Part shown: piece after piece, positions 43,345 through 51,337 of the stretch
Layout: each line of letters begins with the position of its first letter
Numbering within the stretch: the first letter of the stretch is position 1
Assembly (NCBI GenBank): GCA_038260095.1
Contig: JBBSOC010000004.1
Location: 1-64,000, forward strand
Length of the DNA stretch: 64,000 bases
Direction of reading: 5' to 3'
From: QHCE01 sp038260095
GTDB taxonomy: Bacteria > Actinomycetota > Actinomycetes > Mycobacteriales > QHCE01
Position numbers and translations under genes: made by a program
Notes under the pieces: model-generated
The model's input: only the letters and a program-made list of their open reading frames with translations
Told to the model about the DNA's origin: nothing
Database searches by the model: none

Positions 43345-43973
43345 TGAGTGCGCGGAATTTAATGGGTGCTGAGTCTAATGGCTCAAGTTACGGGGCCCCG
43401 GTGAGTAATATTTCTGGTGATGACAGCGTTGCAACGAAGAGTGATGACCACAATGAGGTGAGTGGGCAGGGCGTTGCTTCTACTGTGCCCAGCGCGGACA
43501 CCGCTCTCTTGATTCAAGAAGGCGACATCGCCGCAGATTACATCGAGCGGCTACTCGACATCATCGACTCCGACGGCGATATTGATTTAGATGTAGAAGG
43601 AGACCGGGCGGCAGTTGCAGTTGTTGGTAATCGACTAAGCAACCTAATAGGGCCTAGAGGCGCTACTTTAGACGCCCTGCAGGAACTGACCCGACTCGCA
43701 GTGGCCCAACAAACAGGGACGCGTAGCAGGCTCATGCTTGATATTGGCAACTTTCGTGCGGATCGCCGTGCAGAGCTGACCCGGCTCGCCCGTCGAGTGA
43801 TCTCCGAAGTCCGGGCTTTAGGAGAGCCAGTCAAGCTTTCCCCAATGAACCCTTTCGAGCGCAAGATTGTGCACGATGTCGTTTCGGCAGACGGAGAGTT
43901 ATCCAGCGAGTCTGAGGGTGACGGCTCACAGCGGCGAGTGGTCATCCTTCCAGCTGTACGTGACAGTAAGTAG
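43344..43973 (+). CDS. jag: Jag/KhpB, KH and R3H RNA-binding protein
   Basis: A 209-residue protein. A Ser/Asp-rich N-terminus is followed by a KH domain (AVVGNRLSNLIGPRGATLDA) and a C-terminal R3H domain, whose motif is seen as NFRADRRAELTRLARRV and later SPMNPFERKIVHDVV. It binds small RNAs in Gram-positives. ATG overlaps the yidC stop (TAATG). Confidence 0.93.
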   Translation: MSARNLMGAESNGSSYGAPVSNISGDDSVATKSDDHNEVSGQGVASTVPSADTALLIQEGDIAADYIERLLDIIDSDGDIDLDVEGDRAAVAVVGNRLSNLIGPRGATLDALQELTRLAVAQQTGTRSRLMLDIGNFRADRRAELTRLARRVISEVRALGEPVKLSPMNPFERKIVHDVVSADGELSSESEGDGSQRRVVILPAVRDSK

Positions 43974-43986
43974 ACGCGAGGATTTC

Positions 43987-44655
43987 GTGGAGCACTTGGG
44001 AACGCGCGACTGTAAGATTCCTCTGGACGTTCCCGAAGCCCTACGCCCGCCTGTAGCGACGCTATTCGGAGAATGTTCCGCTACAGCTCAGCGCTACGCT
44101 TATTTACTCAGCACTACCGGGGTTCAACGGGGGCTACTAGGCCCTAGTGAAGCACCACGAATATGGGAACGCCACATACTCAATTGTGGAGTAATCGCGC
44201 CGCATATTTCTACTGCTAAACACCTGGTAGATGTCGGTTCAGGCGCAGGTCTACCCGGAATTGTACTGGCTATCGCTCGCCAAGATCTTAGAGTAACCTT
44301 GGTCGAATCACAATTACGCAGGGCAAATTTCCTCGCTGAAGTGGTGACTGAACTTGGGTTAAGAAATGTAGAAATCTGCCGCTCACGCGCCGAGGATTGT
44401 GCCAAAAAACTCGCGGGCGATGTCGTTACTGCCCGCGCGGTGGCACCTTTGGGGCGACTTGTTGACTGGTGTTTACCGCTAGTATGTAGCGGTGGAAGAC
44501 TGCTAGCCATTAAGGGTGAATCAGCTCAAATCGAACTCCATGCGGCACGCCAAACCCTGCGCAAGCACAAGATTAGCCAAGCACGAATACTTCAGTGTGG
44601 TGCCGAGTATCTCAACCCGCCGGTGACCGTGATTGAAGTAACCAAGGCTCCATAA
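43987..44655 (+). CDS. rsmG: 16S rRNA (guanine-N7) methyltransferase RsmG
   Basis: A 222-residue SAM-dependent enzyme methylating G527 of 16S rRNA. GTG at 43987 with GCGAGGA upstream is chosen; an earlier in-frame ATG at 43867 lies deep in jag and its product is not family-like. SAM-binding motif I is LVDVGSGAGLPGIVLAIA. Other motifs are WERHILNCG, RAEDCA and VVTARAVAPLGRLVDWCLPL. Confidence 0.94.
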   Translation: MEHLGTRDCKIPLDVPEALRPPVATLFGECSATAQRYAYLLSTTGVQRGLLGPSEAPRIWERHILNCGVIAPHISTAKHLVDVGSGAGLPGIVLAIARQDLRVTLVESQLRRANFLAEVVTELGLRNVEICRSRAEDCAKKLAGDVVTARAVAPLGRLVDWCLPLVCSGGRLLAIKGESAQIELHAARQTLRKHKISQARILQCGAEYLNPPVTVIEVTKAP

Positions 44656-44718
44656 ATTACTACCGTCCTAACCGTGTGGTAGTGAGCATTAGGTGTAGAG
44701 ATATTCCGAGGGGTAGTC

Positions 44719-45792
44719 ATGAGTAGTGCATCACTGTCGAGACCTACCGCGAATCCAGGCTCACAGGACGAAGCCCAGCGGCGCATTCGGGCCGCTGTTT
44801 CACGTGAAACAGCGGATACTCGCGATGTGATTTCGCGCCCTCAAGAAGATCCAACGACACGGGATGTGTTAAGCCCCACCGAAGGCAGCTCATCCCATGT
44901 TTCACGTGAAACATGGGATGAGCTGCCCATTGCTAGCGAGGCGCGGCGTGCGGTAGATGTGCTCAATCCGGCGGGGAACACTTTTCCACGCCCATGTAGA
45001 CCACGTACGATCTGTATCGCCAACCAAAAAGGTGGAGTCGGAAAAACCACGACAGCTGTCAATATTGGAGTCGCGCTGGCTTTACATGGCCTCAAAGTGT
45101 TGGTAATTGATCTCGATCCCCAAGGGAACGCTTCGACTGGCCTCGATGTTCCACACCATTCCGGCCTTCCTAGTAGCTATAACGTGCTCGTGGAAGATGC
45201 CAAGCTAGAGTCAGTTATGCAACGCGTTACCGGAGTTGACAACCTGTGGTGCGTGCCGGCCACCATAGATCTTGCTGGCGCCGAAGTTGAACTAGTTTCT
45301 GTAACTGCCCGGGAACGGCGCCTTGAGACCGCACTCGATGAGTGCCCTGAAAGCTTCGACTACATTTTGATTGATTGCCCACCCTCACTAGGCCTGCTTA
45401 CAGTCAATGCGCTAGTTGCGGCCAAGGAAGTGCTTATTCCAATCCAATGCGAGTACTACGCACTCGAAGGATTAGGGCAATTGCTTCACAATGTGGGCCT
45501 GGTAGCTGAAAACCTTAATCCCGTACTGCGGGTTTCCACGATCCTACTTACCATGTATGACGGTCGCACCAAGCTTGCCGACCAGGTGGCAAATGAAGTG
45601 CGAACACATTTCAAAGATGATGTGGTCAACGCGGTAATCCCACGTAGCGTCCGAGTTTCAGAGGCTCCGGGTTATGGGCAATCGATCATCACCTATGACC
45701 CCGGTTCTCGAGGCGCAACAAGCTACGTTGCTGCTGCTAAAGAAATTGCTGAACGTGGTGCCACTATGTCAGTTGGGGAAGGTGCGGCATGA
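44719..45792 (+). CDS. parA: chromosome partitioning ATPase ParA
   Basis: A 357-residue Walker-type ATPase. The deviant Walker A is NQKGGVGKTTTAVNIGVALA at about residues 103-122, switch I DLDPQGNAST, and Walker B DYILIDCPPSLGLLTVNAL. About 95 residues precede the ATPase fold; this extension is encoded across two parS sites, each read in the same phase as VSRET. GAGGGG precedes ATG at 44719. parB follows with a 4-nt overlap. It segregates replicated origins together with ParB. Confidence 0.97.
   Translation: MSSASLSRPTANPGSQDEAQRRIRAAVSRETADTRDVISRPQEDPTTRDVLSPTEGSSSHVSRETWDELPIASEARRAVDVLNPAGNTFPRPCRPRTICIANQKGGVGKTTTAVNIGVALALHGLKVLVIDLDPQGNASTGLDVPHHSGLPSSYNVLVEDAKLESVMQRVTGVDNLWCVPATIDLAGAEVELVSVTARERRLETALDECPESFDYILIDCPPSLGLLTVNALVAAKEVLIPIQCEYYALEGLGQLLHNVGLVAENLNPVLRVSTILLTMYDGRTKLADQVANEVRTHFKDDVVNAVIPRSVRVSEAPGYGQSIITYDPGSRGATSYVAAAKEIAERGATMSVGEGAA
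44792..44815. promoter_or_regulatory. parS site 1
   Basis: Contains TGTTTCACGTGAAACA (44796-44811), a perfect 16-bp parS, extended to a 24-bp perfect palindrome by CCGC/GCGG flanks. It lies inside the parA coding sequence near its 5' end. Confidence 0.97.
44884..44927. promoter_or_regulatory. parS site 2 within a 44-bp perfect palindrome
   Basis: The core TGTTTCACGTGAAACA is at 44898-44913. The palindrome runs on both sides through GGCAGCTCATCCCA and TGGGATGAGCTGCC, so all 44 bases are self-complementary. The centre is 102 bp from that of parS site 1, also within parA. Confidence 0.97.
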
Positions 45793-46829
45793 CAGGAAAA
45801 AAAGGTGGGCTCGGCAGGGGTTTAGGTGCGCTTATACCGACCCGCAGTGAGTCCTCGACTATTTCGCTTGCCGCAAACAGCGCCACTATTCGTGCCGCTC
45901 CGGCAGCTGCGCCTGGGGCTGACCAGGTTCCAGCGTTAGTGTCTAGCGAACAGCCGAAAATACAACTAGCCCCAGTCCCAGGGGTGAGTTTTGGTGAGCT
46001 TTTAATCTCAGAAATCTCCCCCAATCCGCAGCAACCTCGCACAGTGTTCGATGAAACTGCGATGGAGGAGCTAAAAGCCTCTATTCAGGTAGTAGGCGTG
46101 CTCCAGCCGATCGTGGTTCGGCAACTCAAACCGCATGCATACGAATTAGTAATGGGTGAGCGACGCTTTCGGGCCTGCCAGGCACTAGGACGCGAACGTA
46201 TCCCCGCCATCGTTAAAGAGACTAGTGACGACGCGCTATTGCGGGATGCTTTACTGGAAAACATTCATCGAGCCGATCTCAACCCTTTGGAGGAGGCAGC
46301 CGCTTACCAGCAGCTTCTTGCGGAGTTTGGTGTAACTCACGAAGAGCTCGCACAACGCATCGGGCGCAGCCGCCCGCAAATCAGCAACACGGTGCGCCTA
46401 CTTAACCTGCCGATAGCCGTACAACGACGAGTAGCGGCCGGGGTTCTATCAGCCGGCCATGCGCGTGCGTTACTTGGCCTAGAAAGGCCACAAGCACAAG
46501 AAGAGCTTGCCCATCGGATAGTAGCCGAGGGTCTATCGGTGCGGGTCACTGAAGAGCTCGTTGCGTTGCGTCACTCCGAAGGTCACTCGGGGGATCCGGC
46601 AGATGTGAAAATTCCACAGCGCCGAAATAAGCTACACGCGCCTGGCCTTGGGTATCTTGCTGAGCGTTTAGCTGATCACCTTGATACGCGCGTAAAGGTG
46701 GATATGGGGCGGCGTAAAGGAAAGATTACTATAGAATTCGCCACTGTAGATGATCTGAATCGTATTGTAGGTAGCATTCACCCAGAAGTTAACGATCGGG
46801 TCAGTACCACCTCTCGGCCGATGGGGTAG
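45789..46829 (+). CDS. parB: chromosome partitioning protein ParB
   Basis: A 346-residue CTP-dependent clamp that loads at parS. The N-terminus KKGGLGRGLGALIP is the ParA-stimulating peptide. The ParB/Srx domain shows ISPNPQQPR and the CTP-binding motifs GERRFRACQALG and LLENIHRADLNPLEEA. The helix-turn-helix is in LAQRIGRSRPQISNTVRLL, and the C-terminal dimer domain follows. ATG overlaps the parA stop. Confidence 0.97.
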   Translation: MTGKKGGLGRGLGALIPTRSESSTISLAANSATIRAAPAAAPGADQVPALVSSEQPKIQLAPVPGVSFGELLISEISPNPQQPRTVFDETAMEELKASIQVVGVLQPIVVRQLKPHAYELVMGERRFRACQALGRERIPAIVKETSDDALLRDALLENIHRADLNPLEEAAAYQQLLAEFGVTHEELAQRIGRSRPQISNTVRLLNLPIAVQRRVAAGVLSAGHARALLGLERPQAQEELAHRIVAEGLSVRVTEELVALRHSEGHSGDPADVKIPQRRNKLHAPGLGYLAERLADHLDTRVKVDMGRRKGKITIEFATVDDLNRIVGSIHPEVNDRVSTTSRPMG

Positions 46830-46876
46830 CCGCCAAAATTACCAGATCTCTAGGGCATCTCAATTTCTATGGTATC

Positions 46877-48034
46877 TCAGTGGTGCGCTAGTAGCAGTGA
46901 GTGTATCTGTCGCACATCCAATGTTCCGGTATCGCAGTCGCGATCACGGGGTAAGAAAATCCTTTGCACCGCAGCTAGAATCGCGTCTGCTACCGTGTCG
47001 CGGAATTCCGAGTTCGCTATTCGCGCCCGGTCTGCGCGTGAGCTGAGGTAGCCAATCTCCACGCGCACTGCAGGCATACGGGTCAGCCGGAGGATCTCCC
47101 AAGTCTTGGCGTGAATGCGGCAATCCTGTATCCCGGTGCGCGCCACGATTTCTCGTTGCACCAGGCTGGCTAGCTGCTCCCCCACGGTCGATGTGGTACC
47201 TGAACCGGTTCCAAAGTGATAGCAAGCTACTCCATTGGCTGCCGGAGTATCATGCCGATCGGCATGCAGACTGATCAGGACGTCTGCGCCGATTTCGTTG
47301 GCAAACTGTGCCCGCTCGATCGGGCTGGGATTAGTATCTGGACCACGTGTGAGATGAGCCTGAACGCCTACAGCAATAAATCTGCCTTCTAGTCGCAGCG
47401 CGAGGTCGTGGCAGAGGAGTGCCTCACTGAAGCGCTGCTCACCGCAAGCGATCTGTATGCCGGGGTCGTTACCACCATGACCTGGATCGATAACGACACG
47501 TTTACCAGGCAATGCCGGGCCGGCGTGATCAAGCTTGGCTGATTCGCGCAGTAATTGCGGCCGGCCGCCAACGACTTTTCGGCCGATACGGCGGAGGGCG
47601 TGCATGCTGCCAGGCCCAAAGACGCCATCCCCGATTAGGCCGCAGTCACGTTGAAACTCTACTAGCGCTCGTTCGGTGCGTGGGCCGAAAACACCGTCAA
47701 GCCGACCCACGTCGTAACCCATCTCCAGTAGTCGGTCTTGAAGCTGGTGTACATCGTCGCCAAGCATAGGATCGCGCATCGATAGGTTGAGCACCCGATC
47801 CCCTAGCCTCCAGCGAGCAGCAACCAGAGACCGCCAGGTTTCGGTGCCGACGATACCATCCACGGTCAGGCCACGAAGCTGCTGAAACTCGCGCACCGCC
47901 AGGTCGCATGCGGCATCAAACATGACTACACCTGCTTGTACCGACTTTGAGACGGACAACAGTCCCAGGTCGACCAGTACGCTGCGCACCTCTGCACCCG
48001 CCGGACTCGTGTCCCCCCGTTTAACTAACTGCAT
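46877..48034 (-). CDS. cwlM: CwlM-like peptidoglycan-binding amidase-domain protein
   Basis: A 385-residue protein with no signal peptide. Two peptidoglycan-binding repeats (about 1-65 and 80-145; LAVREFQQLRGLTVDGIVG and ALVEFQRDCGLIGDGVFG) precede an amidase_3 domain (from about 175, VVIDPGHGGNDPGIQ, then LISLHADRHD and VRVEIGYLSSRAD). In mycobacteria the cytoplasmic, phosphorylated CwlM activates MurA rather than cleaving wall (family knowledge). It converges with parB, as in mycobacteria. Confidence 0.9.
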   Translation of the reverse strand: MQLVKRGDTSPAGAEVRSVLVDLGLLSVSKSVQAGVVMFDAACDLAVREFQQLRGLTVDGIVGTETWRSLVAARWRLGDRVLNLSMRDPMLGDDVHQLQDRLLEMGYDVGRLDGVFGPRTERALVEFQRDCGLIGDGVFGPGSMHALRRIGRKVVGGRPQLLRESAKLDHAGPALPGKRVVIDPGHGGNDPGIQIACGEQRFSEALLCHDLALRLEGRFIAVGVQAHLTRGPDTNPSPIERAQFANEIGADVLISLHADRHDTPAANGVACYHFGTGSGTTSTVGEQLASLVQREIVARTGIQDCRIHAKTWEILRLTRMPAVRVEIGYLSSRADRARIANSEFRDTVADAILAAVQRIFLPRDRDCDTGTLDVRQIHSLLLAHH

Positions 48035-48217
48035 AGGAGATTAACAACCTTTCACCGACCCTAGTGCGCGAGAACTGCAAGCATATTCGGCATGGCACCG
48101 TTAGATATTCGGTGGCCGATATGTACTTGATCTAGCGCGCTGTAGCGTACCGCTTAACCGGGGCTGCTAGATACCTGCCCATCGCGCGGAGAATACCAGT
48201 AGAAAATCCTGGATCTA

Positions 48218-48538
48218 CTACAGCGCCTTGTCGATCAGAGCAGTGATCGCGGCCTTCGGTTGGGCACCCACCAGCTGGCCGATGAGCTGACCGTTGTTGA
48301 TCAGTAGCAGTGTAGGAATACTCAGAACGTCATAGCGCCGGCTGATGGCGGGGTGCTCTTCCACGTTTAGTTTGACAATTTTTACCGTTTCGGCGCGCTC
48401 TGTCGCGATCTCATCGAGCAACGGAGCTACTTTACGGCATGGGGGACACCACTCTGCCCAAAAATCAACCAACACCGGGACGTCCGAGGCCAGCACTTCA
48501 GCATCCCAGGTTTCCTCGGTTGCGGTAACGGTGGGCAT
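48218..48538 (-). CDS. trxA: thioredoxin with a CPPC active site
   Basis: A 106-residue cytoplasmic thioredoxin. The second of two adjacent ATGs (48538) is preferred because AAGGAG then sits at proper distance. The fold is standard (VDFWAEWCPPCRKVAPLLDE, the cis-Pro in SIPTLLLI, GAQPKAAI), but the redox motif is CPPC instead of the usual CGPC. It lies downstream of trxB on the same strand, which reduces thioredoxins with NADPH. Confidence 0.93.
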   Translation of the reverse strand: MPTVTATEETWDAEVLASDVPVLVDFWAEWCPPCRKVAPLLDEIATERAETVKIVKLNVEEHPAISRRYDVLSIPTLLLINNGQLIGQLVGAQPKAAITALIDKAL

Positions 48539-48601
48539 CATATCTCCTTTTTGTGGGTGAATGTGGACAGCGTTAGGAGTTTTATATGGGCGTTTGAGCG
48601 T

Positions 48602-49570
48602 CTACCAATTACGCGACGCTAAATACCGTTCAGCGTCCAGCGCCGCCACACAGCCGGCGCCCGCGGCGGTAATCGCTTGCTGGTAGGTGTGGTCTACAAC
48701 ATCGCCAGCGGCGAAGACACCGGATATGTTAGTCAGGCTTGTGGGAGCCTTCGTGATCACATAACCCGAGTTGTCCAATGCGAGCTGGTTCACGACGAGT
48801 TCAGTGCGCGGGATGTGGCCTATGGCAACGAAGACTCCTGTCACCGCAAGAGTGGAGAGGACGCCACTGTCTACGCTAGCGAGGGTTACGCTCGCAACTT
48901 TTCCTTCTGCGCCAACGATTTCAGTAACCCTACTGTCCCATGCAATGTTGATTTTTGGGTTATCTAAAGCACGCTGCTGCATGATCTGACTGGCTCGGAA
49001 CTCGCCCCGGCGATGTATGATCGTGACAGATCGGGCAAAACGAGTTAAAAATGTGGCTTCTTCCATTGCGGAGTCTCCGCCGCCGACCACCGCTATGTCT
49101 TGATCACGGAAGAAAAATCCGTCGCACGTGGCGCAGGAAGAAACTCCGTGTCCCAGGTATTCGGCTTCACCTGGGACGCCGATCCGGCGCCACGCTGAAC
49201 CTGTCGCCACAATGATGGCCCGGGAGCGATAAGGTGTCTGATCGACCCAAACCGTTTTAACCTCTTCTGGACCGCCAGTTTTTCCATCGAGCTTAATTCG
49301 ACCGAGATCGATTCGACTAGCGTCTGCGGTAAGTAGCTGAGCACCGAAGCGCTCAGCTTGCTTACGCATCGAATCCATGAGCTCGGGGCCGGTAATTCCG
49401 TCGGGAAATCCAGGAAAATTTTCCACCTCGGTGGTAGTCATCAATGCCCCACCAAACTCGTTGCCTTCGATGAGTAAAGGCTTAAGGTTGGCTCGCGCCG
49501 CATAGAGCGCGGCCGTATACCCAGCTGGTCCCGAACCCACAATGACGAGGTTGTGTAGCTGCTCAGACAC
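48602..49570 (-). CDS. trxB: thioredoxin reductase
   Basis: A 322-residue FAD/NADPH enzyme. The FAD-binding start is LVIVGSGPAGYTAALYAARA, the redox-active pair is in SSCATCDGFFFRD, the NADPH-binding motif is VVGGGDSAMEEA and the C-terminal FAD motif is GVFAAGDVVDHTYQQAITAA. GTG at 49570 is preceded by GAGGAG. A 183-bp repeated element begins directly upstream of this ribosome binding site, so trxB transcription must cross or start within it. Confidence 0.96.
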   Translation of the reverse strand: MSEQLHNLVIVGSGPAGYTAALYAARANLKPLLIEGNEFGGALMTTTEVENFPGFPDGITGPELMDSMRKQAERFGAQLLTADASRIDLGRIKLDGKTGGPEEVKTVWVDQTPYRSRAIIVATGSAWRRIGVPGEAEYLGHGVSSCATCDGFFFRDQDIAVVGGGDSAMEEATFLTRFARSVTIIHRRGEFRASQIMQQRALDNPKINIAWDSRVTEIVGAEGKVASVTLASVDSGVLSTLAVTGVFVAIGHIPRTELVVNQLALDNSGYVITKAPTSLTNISGVFAAGDVVDHTYQQAITAAGAGCVAALDAERYLASRNW

Positions 49571-49585
49571 TGGTTGGTCTCCTCA

Positions 49586-49768
49586 AGTGTTGTGTAATCG
49601 ATATCGTCGCGTGTGTGCTGGCGCTCAGGCGGCGCCTCGCGGCGTTGTCGAAATTTCCAGGTAGACATTTGCTAGCTGGAATTCCCCCGCTACCTGGAAA
49701 TTCTCCGCCTTGCGATCCATCCACCTGAACATCCAGCACCCAAAACGGAACACCGATTACACAACACT
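49586..49768. repeat. 183-bp element with terminal inverted repeats, copy B
   Basis: Ends are AGTGTTGTGTAATCG and, inverted, CGATTACACAACACT (15-bp perfect terminal repeat). Inside, AATTTCCAGGTAG (49652-49664) pairs perfectly with CTACCTGGAAATT (49690-49702). It has no coding capacity, so it looks like a MITE. It fills the trxB upstream region. A second 183-bp copy with about a dozen substitutions lies at 55135-55317. Confidence 0.85.
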
Positions 49769-49841
49769 AGTTTACGATCGGTTCAGCGGCAGCAACGCAA
49801 TAGCTGGGAAGACTATTCCCATAGGTCTACGTTTAGAGTGT

Positions 49842-51242
49842 TCAGGCTCCATATACCCGAATCTCGCGTACGCCCACCTGGTAAGGGTTATCACCGGAGG
49901 CCGTGCGCGGCATATCTGTGATCCATACGACGAGGAAGCGAGCGTTTTCCCCCCGTTGCAACAGGAAAGTCACCTCGGCTGGGGAATTGCGCACCGGTGA
50001 ACCAAACGAGCGATACCCGTTGATGTCGGCTGCCCGAGTATCGGCTCCACGTAGTTGTAGTGATGCGCCAGGGGCTGATAGCTGCACCACAACTTCACGT
50101 ACTTTCGCAGCTTTCCCGAGGTCAACTATGATTCCCATGCCAGCTTTAATACCACCGAAATCGCCTCGTCGGTATGCGTCAGGCTGCCACAGCGTTGCGG
50201 GATTCCGGTCGATTGCGCGCGCGGCTCCAGCTAGCTCGCTGCCGTCACCTTGCGGATCGAGTATGCTGGCTCCGACCGGTCGCAGCTCTTGTTTTCCGCC
50301 CGATCCGTTGTTGGCGGAATCTGCACTGAGCGGATAGTTCGAGCCGCTGATGTCGGGTAGCCCCACAGCTCCAACCGCGAGGCCAGCAGCTAAAATACAC
50401 GCTATACCAGCTGCTGGTATGCCAAATCTTTTCCACGCTGCTCGGCGCGGTGCCGGCTCCGCTAAAATGGTGCTCAGTGGCCCTAGTTCTGGATCGGCAA
50501 TATCGTATCGGCGCAGCTCATGGGCCAGAGTAGCCGCATCGATTTGACTGGCCCCGGGGTCGAGTAGATCCATGGTGAGTGCGTCAAGATAAGCGGGAAT
50601 TCCGGCTCGAATCTGTCGGGGGGTGCACAGCCTACCGTCTACCCGCACAGCCTCTGGTAGATCACGGAAAGTCACCGATGCCTCTAGCGGCCACGAACCG
50701 GTGAGAGCGGCATACAACAGACCGCCGATGGCCTTAATGTCGCGTTCGGTGGGGGTGGTCGTAGACAGCTGAAGGTGAGTAAAGGTGAGCTCACCACTGT
50801 CATTGAGCAGAACCGTGTTGGGGTTGAGCTGACCATGACGCATACCCGTGCTATGGATTGCAGCGACAGCCTCAGCAGCAGTGCGAGCCAGTCCAGCTGC
50901 CCGATATGAATCCAGCGGACCATCGGAGGTCAGCATCTCGGTAAGTGTGCGGCCTTCTACCCATTCACGTACGACGAAAGCCCGCGAACCCTCATTGATG
51001 GCGTCATAGACGCCAGCGACATTGGAATGTTGAATTCGGCCAGCGTGGGCCGCTGCGGAGAGCATGGACTCCGCAGCTTCGCCACCGGGAATTCGAAGTT
51101 CGATCGAGACATCGCGGCTGAGCAAATTGTCAGTACCGCGCCAAAGGTAGTAGCCGTTGTTTTCGTTTCCGTTCACCATCGAATCGAGTCGGTAACGCCC
51201 GGCAAGAAGCTCGCCCTGCGCTGGTGTGCTCACCTGCGTCAC
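49842..51242 (-). CDS. transmembrane pseudokinase with discoidin-like extracellular domain
   Basis: A 466-residue protein from GTG at 51242, which follows AGGAGG; an earlier GTG at 51266 is less likely. The kinase-like domain (about 10-250) starts LAGRYRLDSMVNGNENNGYY but the catalytic loop HRDxxxxN reads HGQLNPNTVLL and DFG is absent, so phosphotransfer is not expected. A membrane helix near 290-310 (GIPAAGIACILAAGLAVGAVG) leads to a beta-sandwich region (about 345-466) of the type fused to mycobacterial MviN. Here it is a separate gene just downstream of murJ. Phosphorylated partner of FhaA is the expected role. Confidence 0.87.
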   Translation of the reverse strand: MTQVSTPAQGELLAGRYRLDSMVNGNENNGYYLWRGTDNLLSRDVSIELRIPGGEAAESMLSAAAHAGRIQHSNVAGVYDAINEGSRAFVVREWVEGRTLTEMLTSDGPLDSYRAAGLARTAAEAVAAIHSTGMRHGQLNPNTVLLNDSGELTFTHLQLSTTTPTERDIKAIGGLLYAALTGSWPLEASVTFRDLPEAVRVDGRLCTPRQIRAGIPAYLDALTMDLLDPGASQIDAATLAHELRRYDIADPELGPLSTILAEPAPRRAAWKRFGIPAAGIACILAAGLAVGAVGLPDISGSNYPLSADSANNGSGGKQELRPVGASILDPQGDGSELAGAARAIDRNPATLWQPDAYRRGDFGGIKAGMGIIVDLGKAAKVREVVVQLSAPGASLQLRGADTRAADINGYRSFGSPVRNSPAEVTFLLQRGENARFLVVWITDMPRTASGDNPYQVGVREIRVYGA

Positions 51243-51337
51243 AACGTCCTCCTGCGCGTGCACCACCTGAGTAGTTGCCTGACTACCCGCAATGATTGTT
51301 CAGTATATGAGGTTATCGTTCCGGACGGCTCGTTTCG

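Noticed and set aside
43867..43986. Upstream start for rsmG
   Set aside because: It would overlap jag by over 100 nt with unconserved residues; GTG 43987 fits the family and has a ribosome binding site.
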